Positions 58,733 to 64,000 of a stretch of DNA of 64,000 bases are shown here, piece after piece. The notes below the pieces were generated by a model. That model had not been told where the DNA came from and did not search any database. It was given only the letters and a program-made list of their open reading frames with translations. The DNA is from Saccopteryx bilineata (taxonomy: Eukaryota > Chordata > Mammalia > Chiroptera > Emballonuridae): NCBI RefSeq assembly GCF_036850765.1, contig NC_089493.1, positions 128,284,239 through 128,348,238 on the forward strand. The letters run 5' to 3'. Made by a program: the position numbers and the translations under genes. Each line of letters opens with the position of its first letter. The stretch's first letter is position 1.

Positions 58733-58739
58733 TCTCAAG

Positions 58740-59120
58740 CATGAATGTTTTGACATACTCCCCATCTGTGAATGGCTTTCTGTTTCTCACCATTGCTAAA
58801 GCACCAGCAAAGCTAACCGAATTCTAGTCACCTTGTCGGGTCCAAACACAGAGTTGCTGCTGACTAGCTTGCACTCTGTACAGTAGCTCTTGACATGCTT
58901 TCTTCCTGCTGTCCCCCACTGGATATTTTGATGCAAATGCAGTATGGCGTGTGTTGAAGTGCTGCTTTATATTTGACCATTTCATTGATGCAATTTTATC
59001 ATTGCATATTAGACATACTGCAGAACCTGCTCTCTCCACATAGGCGAATTCCTCTGTCCATTCCTGCTGAAAAGTACGATACTCTTCATCTTTTTTTCTT
59101 TTAGTCATCTTCTTTGTCAA
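58740..59120 (-). pseudogene. hAT transposase, N-terminal part with BED-like zinc finger
   Basis: Methionines at 59120 and 59108 begin the frame (MTKRKKDEEYRTFQQEW). A BED-type finger follows: CLIC, then H.....H in NIKQHFNTRHTAF. The open frame ends at 58824 by a frameshift or stop, shortly before the L1 junction at 58735-58751. It joins the middle part at 50720 once the L1 is subtracted. Confidence 0.85.
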
Positions 59121-59159
59121 ATGGGTTTCTGCAATTAACTAGCTGACTACTTGATTAAA

Positions 59160-59342
59160 AGGATTTTGTTTATATGAGCTCAAGCTAGCAACCATGGGGC
59201 CATATTTATGATCCCACACTCAAACTGGCGGCCCTTGCTCAACCTGGTGAGTCTGTGCTCAAGCCTGTGACCTCGGGATTTCGAACCTGGGTCCTCAGTG
59301 TCCCAGGTCGATGCTCTATTCACTGTGCCACCACCTGGTCAG
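59160..59342 (-). repeat. Truncated tRNA SINE (second long family)
   Basis: Only the head side remains (GAACCTGGGTCCTCAGTGTC … CTGTGCCACCACCTGGTCAG). It marks the right limit of recognisable hAT sequence. Confidence 0.75.
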
Positions 59343-59987
59343 GTGAAGACTCATCCTTCTTTCTGTTCTGTGACATGTCTGCAGAGCCACCATGAGCCAA
59401 TTGTTGGCTGCACAGCTCCAAAAGGGAATTTAGTCTTCGGTGCCTCAGTAGAGCTTCAGTGTTGGCAGTGAAGGGGCAGAGGACATCTGAATACCTGTGT
59501 TCTGCCCTCAGAGCCTGTCTTGAAGGAACCCTGCCAACAAAATTCATGACCAGAGGAGAGCAACCAGGTGAGAAGGGTGAGGGCCCTAGACACCCTACCC
59601 TGTCAAGAATCAATTGCAAGCTTTGGAGGTATCATAACAGAAAAGATATCGAAGGGAGCAAGAGATATCTCACTGAAAACCAGAAGCGCTGGCATGGTGC
59701 TTACAATTAAGGAAGATTTCAATTAATTGTAAACAGGTGTTTTTCGTGAGTGTGGGGTGGGTCATTTTGGGAGGTAGTGAGCTTCCTTCTGCAGAGTAAT
59801 CAGTTTCGCTGCTGTTAGGTTTTATCCTCCACCACTGTGTCGATGGTGACCCAGTGTGTGTCCCTAACCCTGTCCTCTCCTCTGGGCCCTTAAGGCTCTA
59901 GATTGCTGTCTTCTCCACCCCTTGGAGTTCTTTCTTATTCAGAGTTGGACCAGTCAAGATCTAACCAGGAAGTAGAAACCACTTGAT
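59343..59987. other. No feature recognised
   Basis: About 645 bp with no gene, hAT right terminus or known repeat. Confidence 0.5.
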
Positions 59988-60318
59988 TTTTTTTAAGTGA
60001 GAGGAGTGGAGAAAGAGAGACAGACTCCTTCATGTTCCCCAACTGGGATCCACTCGGCAACCCCTGTCTGGAGCCAATGCTCATCTCAACAGAGCTATCC
60101 TCAGTGTGTAGGGCTGATGTGCTCAGACCAACTGAGCTATCCTCAGTGCCTGGGGCCCATGCTAGAATCAATCAAGCCATTGGCTGTGGGAAGGGAAGAG
60201 GGAGAGAAGAGGGAGAGAGAGAGGGGGAAATAAGCAGACGGTGGCTTCTCCTGTATGCTCTGATTGGGAATTGAACCCAGGACTAGTGCTCTATCCACTG
60301 AACCAACTGGCCAGGGCC
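59988..60318 (-). repeat. Long-type tRNA SINE, variant
   Basis: T run at 59987-59994, body with duplicated ACTGAGCTATCCTCAGTG segments, and head ending CCAACTGGCCAGGGCC. The internal duplication resembles that in the 32396 copy. Confidence 0.8.
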
Positions 60319-61830
60319 ACCTGAATATTTTAAAATGAAGGATTTTATGAACAGGCAACAGAAGGAGCAGGAAGTCAAACAGGACAGCGAGACAACTCAG
60401 ATACTAACAGCAGCATTTCCCAGTAGGAATCTGAACCACAGCGAGGTCGTCTGGCGAGCTGGGGGGATGCAAAAGGCACTGTAACAACCAGGGATGTGAT
60501 CGAAGCAGAGGCGGAAGGAGAGAGAGCCTGGCTTCCTGGCTCATACCATTTCCTGCCAGTGCTCCCAGTGGACTCCATTGGAAACCAGATGACACAGGGC
60601 CTGGAAAACACAGCCCAGTGGAGGAGGAAAAAGGTGAGGGGAAATGGGCAGGTGACAGGTGCACAAGTGAAGGAAGGTTAGAGGGTCCTTTAGGTTTGTG
60701 CTCTGTCCTCCTTCTGTGTCCTGGGCCTGAGGCTGCACAGGGCTGGCAAAGCTGATAAAGTGACATGTGGGGCAAGGTCCCACAGTTGGTGTCCAGGGTG
60801 TCAAAGATGCAGCAGACTGCTGGGGATGTCAGAAGATGCTTGCTGAAAAAGATAATACTTGGGGTGGGCTTAGGGGATGAATATGAGCTCTTTAGGTGGG
60901 TGACATAGGAAGAGGCATTCCAAGGAGAATTGCAAATGTGTGCTAAAGCCCAGAGACAGCAAAAACTCATGGCGTATCTTGAGAGCTACACATGATTCAG
61001 TGTGGCTGCAGTCCTAAGTGTGAAAATATTAGACTTACTAAATGTAAAATGAGAAAGTAAAATAAAATAACCTGTTCTCAGATTTTATGTAGTAGGGGGA
61101 AGATGGAGAGTTTGAGGATGTTTTTAGCTTTCTGATTAAGCACTGGAGAGGAGGGTGGTTGTCCTTAATCACAATGAGAGCAGAGATCACTTGAGTCGTA
61201 GGTCACTGTGGTTGTGAAGGTGAGTGTGAAGTGGGGGTCATCAGTTATATTTTAGACATGTCAAAATGGAGATTCCTATGGATTATCAATGTTGAGATGT
61301 CTGGAAAGTATTTAAATGTATAAGCTGGAATCTTGGAGTATATAGCCTGAAGATATCAACTTGGCAGTCTTTGGAGATTGATTAAAGCTTGGGGTAAGTC
61401 TTGGTGATGAGGAAGAAAGCATTATGGCAGAAGGTGGATCCATACTTTTAGGGAAATACCAAACTTTAAGAGGCAACAGAGGAAACAGAGACAGGAAACA
61501 CCCTGAGAAGGAGTAGTCAGAGAAGCAGGAGGAGAGCCTGGAGAATGCTGTGTCAAAGTGAGTGGGCCATCTCCTTTCCACTGAGACCACGACCCATACA
61601 ATGGTCAAATGAGACTACTGTGTTTGGACATGAGGAATTCATGGGTCATCTTGGTGAGAGCTGTATCCAAGAGAGGATGGTGTGGGAGCCAGGCTATAGT
61701 GGACAAAGGGGAGGGGGAAGAAATAGGGTGAGGCAGAATAGATTGGTTTCCAGAGATGGTTGGTTTTGAAGAGTGGAGAAAATATCAGGATAGATTGAGG
61801 AGACCCCAGTCCAAGAATGACCAAAAATGA
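60319..61830. other. No feature recognised
   Basis: About 1.5 kb. The longest frame, 60404-60970 (-), 188 codons, has no recognisable domain and is probably chance. Confidence 0.5.
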
Positions 61831-61839
61831 TGTGTTTTA

Positions 61840-62264
61840 TTTTATTTATTTATTTATTTAAATACAGCTTTTATTTTTATTTATTTATTTGTTTATTTAT
61901 TTATTTATATTTATTTATTTATTTGTTTATTTATTTATTTATATTTATTTTTTTCAGAGATAGTCAGAGAAAAGGGTATAGAGGGATAGACAGACAGGAA
62001 GGGAGAGAGATGAGAAGCATCAGTTATTAGTTTTTCATTATGACACCTTAGTTGTTCATTGATTGCTTTCTCATATGTCCTTGACCGTGGGGCTACAGCA
62101 GACCAAGTGACCCCTTGCTCAAGCCAGCGACCTTGGGTACAAGCTGGTGAGCTTTTGCTCAAACCAGATGAGCCCACGCTCAAGCTGGTGACCTCAGGGT
62201 CTCAAACCTGGGTCCTCCGCATCCCAGTCCGTCGCTCTATCCACTGCACCACCGCCTGGTCAAG
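61840..62264 (-). repeat. tRNA SINE (second long family) with expanded TTTA tail
   Basis: A (TTTA)n/(TTTG)n tail of about 110 bp (61840-61950), body, and head ending CTGCACCACCGCCTGGTCA. Approximate flanking repeats around AAAAATGATGTG and GATGATGTGCTTTA. Confidence 0.85.
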
Positions 62265-63320
62265 AAAAGATGATGTGCTTTAAAGATTGAAGAGTTTTGA
62301 GGGAGACTTTGATGAAATGGGGAGAGGGGGTAACTGATGAAAGGGGGACCTGGAGGGATAGAATGGTGTGAGAGCAATGGCATTAGAGTGCAGGCTTGTT
62401 TGGGAGAGGAGGAGAGGCAGCTCTTCCTCTGAAATTGCATGTGAGGCATCTGGGGCAACACACAGAATCCTGTGTGTCTCTTGTCCTTGAGAAAGTCACA
62501 GTTTAACAGGGAGATGAGACATGGCATCTTCAGGAATACTTGGCTTCAAGATACAGACAGCTACTCAGAAGTTTAGGTAAAAGGCAAGTGTGAAATAACA
62601 GAAAAAAATATATATAAGTCTACATATACATTGGTCTCTGTCCCTGGTCCCCAGCACAGAGCTCCTAAAGCCTTGGAATGTTCTGAGTAGCAGAAATTTT
62701 GTTTCATCTAATGAGGCAATGCTTGGTGGGCTCCTGGATAGGAGTTGGTCCCTAGAAAGATAAAGCCATGATTAGAGGCTTGGAACTTTCAGCCCCACCT
62801 GCCATCCTCCAAGAAGGAGAAGGAGGCTGGAGATTTCATTAACAACCAACTATTATGGGGAAGACTCTCTGAAACCCCTAAAAGTCTGGGGTTTGGTAAG
62901 CTTTCAAGGCACACACTCATGTGTTGAGAGGGTCATTCAGTCAAACTCTATGGGTTCAGGAGCTCCCATGCTTGGGCCCTTCTGTTCCTCTCCTCTGTAT
63001 CTCTTCATCTGCATCTTGATCTGTATCCTTTATTACAAAATAAATTGGGAAACATAAGTAAGTGTTTCCCTGAGTTCTGTGACCTGTTCTAGCAAACTAC
63101 ACAACCTGAGGAGAGGACCATGGGAACCTTTGATTTATAGCTGGTTGGTCAGAGGCATAAGCTGCATATTTGGTGTCATAAGTGTTGTGAATTTGGTAGG
63201 AGTGTGAAAATTGTAGGGGAGAACAAAGGAGTGCTTTTCCTATATAGCCAATTTATTAGAAAGAGGCAAAGGGATGTCAAGTGAACCCAACTATGAGGGT
63301 TTCAAAAAAAAAACCCACAT
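62265..63320. other. No feature recognised
   Basis: About 1.05 kb without gene or named repeat; a short TATATA run near 62609. Confidence 0.5.
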
Positions 63321-63564
63321 TGTATTTCCTCATGTATAAGACACATCCTTTTCCAAAAAGTTTGGGGTCTAAAAACTGGGTGCGTCTTATACAGTGGTTG
63401 TAGATTTTTAACTTGTGTTTCCCACGTGAGGAGTTGTATGAATCTTATGATGAATAAAACTTGAGTTCAATAACTTTATGTAATACATTTTTTTTTCAAA
63501 TCTTGGGCCCCAAAATTAAGGTGTGTCTTATACATGGGAGCATCTTATACATGGGAAAATACAG
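63321..63564. mobile_element. Small inverted-repeat DNA element (mariner/Tigger-type MITE)
   Basis: The left end TGTATTTCCTCATGTATAAG mirrors the right end (CTTATACATGGGAAAATACA), with further subterminal TGCGTCTTATACA repeats. The flank is TA on the right and CA on the left, a possible worn TA duplication. About 244 bp, no ORF. The family name is not certain. Confidence 0.65.
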
Positions 63565-63806
63565 TAGCTTTATTGAGATGTATTTTACATTCTATAAAAT
63601 TCTGTGGTTTTTAGTATACCTCAAAGGGAAATCCTGAGCACATTAGCAGTTCTATCTCATTCCTGCTACTTCCCTCTATTCCAACATCTGTCTCTATCTC
63701 TATTCTGGACTTTTCACATAAATGAAGTCATATGATGTGTAATATTTTATGTCTGGCTTTCTTCACTTACCAAAGTGTGTTCAGGGTTCACCCATGCCAA
63801 AGCATT
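63565..63806 (-). repeat. Old L1M 3' region
   Basis: TTTATTGAGATGTATTTTAC, ATAAATGAAGTCATATGATG and GTCTGGCTTTCTTCACTTAC are the reversed L1M 3'UTR in order. Confidence 0.7.
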
Positions 63807-63807
63807 C

Positions 63808-64000
63808 TTTTTTTTTTTTTTCCTGAAACTGGAAATGGGGAGAGACAGTCAGACAGTCTCCCGCATGCACCCGACCGGGATCCACCCGGCACGCCCACCA
63901 GAGGGCGACGCTCTGCCCACCAGGGGCCGATGCTCTGCCCCTCCAGGGCGTTGCTCTGTTGCGACCAGAGCCACTCTAGCGCCTGGGGCAGAGGCCAAGG
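63808..64000 (-). repeat. Long-type tRNA SINE, cut by the window edge
   Basis: T run at 63809-63820, CCTGAAACTGGAAATGGGGA and the typical GATCCACCCGGCACGCCCAC body. The tRNA head lies beyond 64000. Confidence 0.88.

Larger units (their letters stand above)
50738..58734 (-). mobile_element. Full-length L1 with long monomer-bearing 5'UTR
   Basis: 8.0 kb with a perfect 17-bp target duplication TCAAGCATGAATGTTTT at 50721-50737 and 58735-58751. The A tail is represented by the T run at 50734-50742. The minus strand shows a 5'UTR of about 2.6 kb (56125-58734, including a SINE), ORF1 and ORF2. ORF1 has one stop and ORF2 only a few lesions, so it is younger than the L1 at 40525. It inserted in the same orientation into the hAT transposase gene. 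Confidence 0.93.
48762..59150 (-). mobile_element. Autonomous hAT transposon, split by an L1
   Basis: The left terminus CAGGGGTCGGGAACC starts at 48762, preceded by the candidate duplication GTGTAGCA (48754-48761). The transposase is on the minus strand, N-terminus at the right. After subtracting the L1 (50738-58734) and a SINE (48927-49126), about 2.2 kb of hAT sequence remains. The right terminal repeat was not found; a truncated SINE at 59160-59342 lies where it should be, so the element seems truncated there and the right end given is approximate. Confidence 0.8.

Noticed and set aside
59343..59987. Right end of the hAT transposon
   Set aside because: No sequence resembling the CAGGGGTCGGGAACC terminus or the GTGTAGCA duplication was found here; the element seems truncated at the SINE.
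60404..60970. 188-codon minus-strand ORF
   Set aside because: No domain, signal or family resemblance; composition typical of chance frames in GC-moderate DNA.

Overview
This window is mammalian intergenic DNA, almost certainly from a bat. I found no host exon, no functional RNA gene and no intact gene of any kind. The case for a bat rests on several tRNA-derived SINE families (heads reading like CCCTGGCCGGTTGGCTCAG or GTGGCGCAGTGGATAAAG). From memory these families are typical of Chiroptera, more likely the horseshoe/leaf-nosed/false-vampire side than vesper bats. The presence of several hAT families with intact target duplications points the same way. The exact species cannot be read from the sequence.

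Layout. 1-2975: plus-strand remains of a class II (betaretrovirus-like) ERV (RNase H/integrase, envelope TM tail, polypurine tract, LTR). Its middle is a class I gag-protease block that itself carries a 204-bp SPIN-like hAT MITE. 2985-9310: minus-strand class III (ERV-L-like) relic with gag, protease, RT, RNase H and integrase, an LTR-like insert in integrase, and an unusual LTR-short-internal-LTR arrangement upstream. 9355-16400: old MaLR LTRs, SINEs, old L1 pieces, and a 1.6-kb intronless degenerate coding relic on the minus strand (12836-14462) that I cannot place in a named superfamily. 16400-21300: mostly unrecognised single-copy-looking sequence.

21308-28244: an almost complete but internally scrambled class I provirus on the minus strand. 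It has two LTRs, a 5-bp target duplication (GTAGG) and an 18/18 match to a tRNA-Phe primer binding site. Reverse transcriptase lies between the gag p12-like region and nucleocapsid, and an envelope segment with a CWxC motif is present twice. Two different hAT MITEs landed in it, each with a perfect 8-bp duplication. 28440-36550: SINE clusters, an L1 3' end, MIR/L2 scraps. 37347-40278: a full-length Tigger/pogo element with TA duplication and a later SINE. 40525-46716: a degraded full-length L1 on the plus strand.

48762-59150: the most layered locus. An autonomous hAT transposon (transposase on the minus strand, BED-type finger at the N-terminus, dimerisation motif at the C-terminus) was split by an 8.0-kb L1 on the same strand with a 17-bp target duplication. 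That L1 has a long 5'UTR with about 245-bp tandem monomers and a perfect TGACGTCA site at its very start. The rest to 64000 is SINEs, an old L1 tail, a small inverted-repeat DNA element and unrecognised sequence.

Nothing here works together as a pathway. What the window records is a chronology: old MaLR/L1M/MIR sequence, then ERVs and Tigger, then hAT elements and younger L1/SINEs cutting into them. The best candidates for something undescribed are the 12.8-14.5 kb relic, the scrambled class I provirus, and the monomer-bearing L1.
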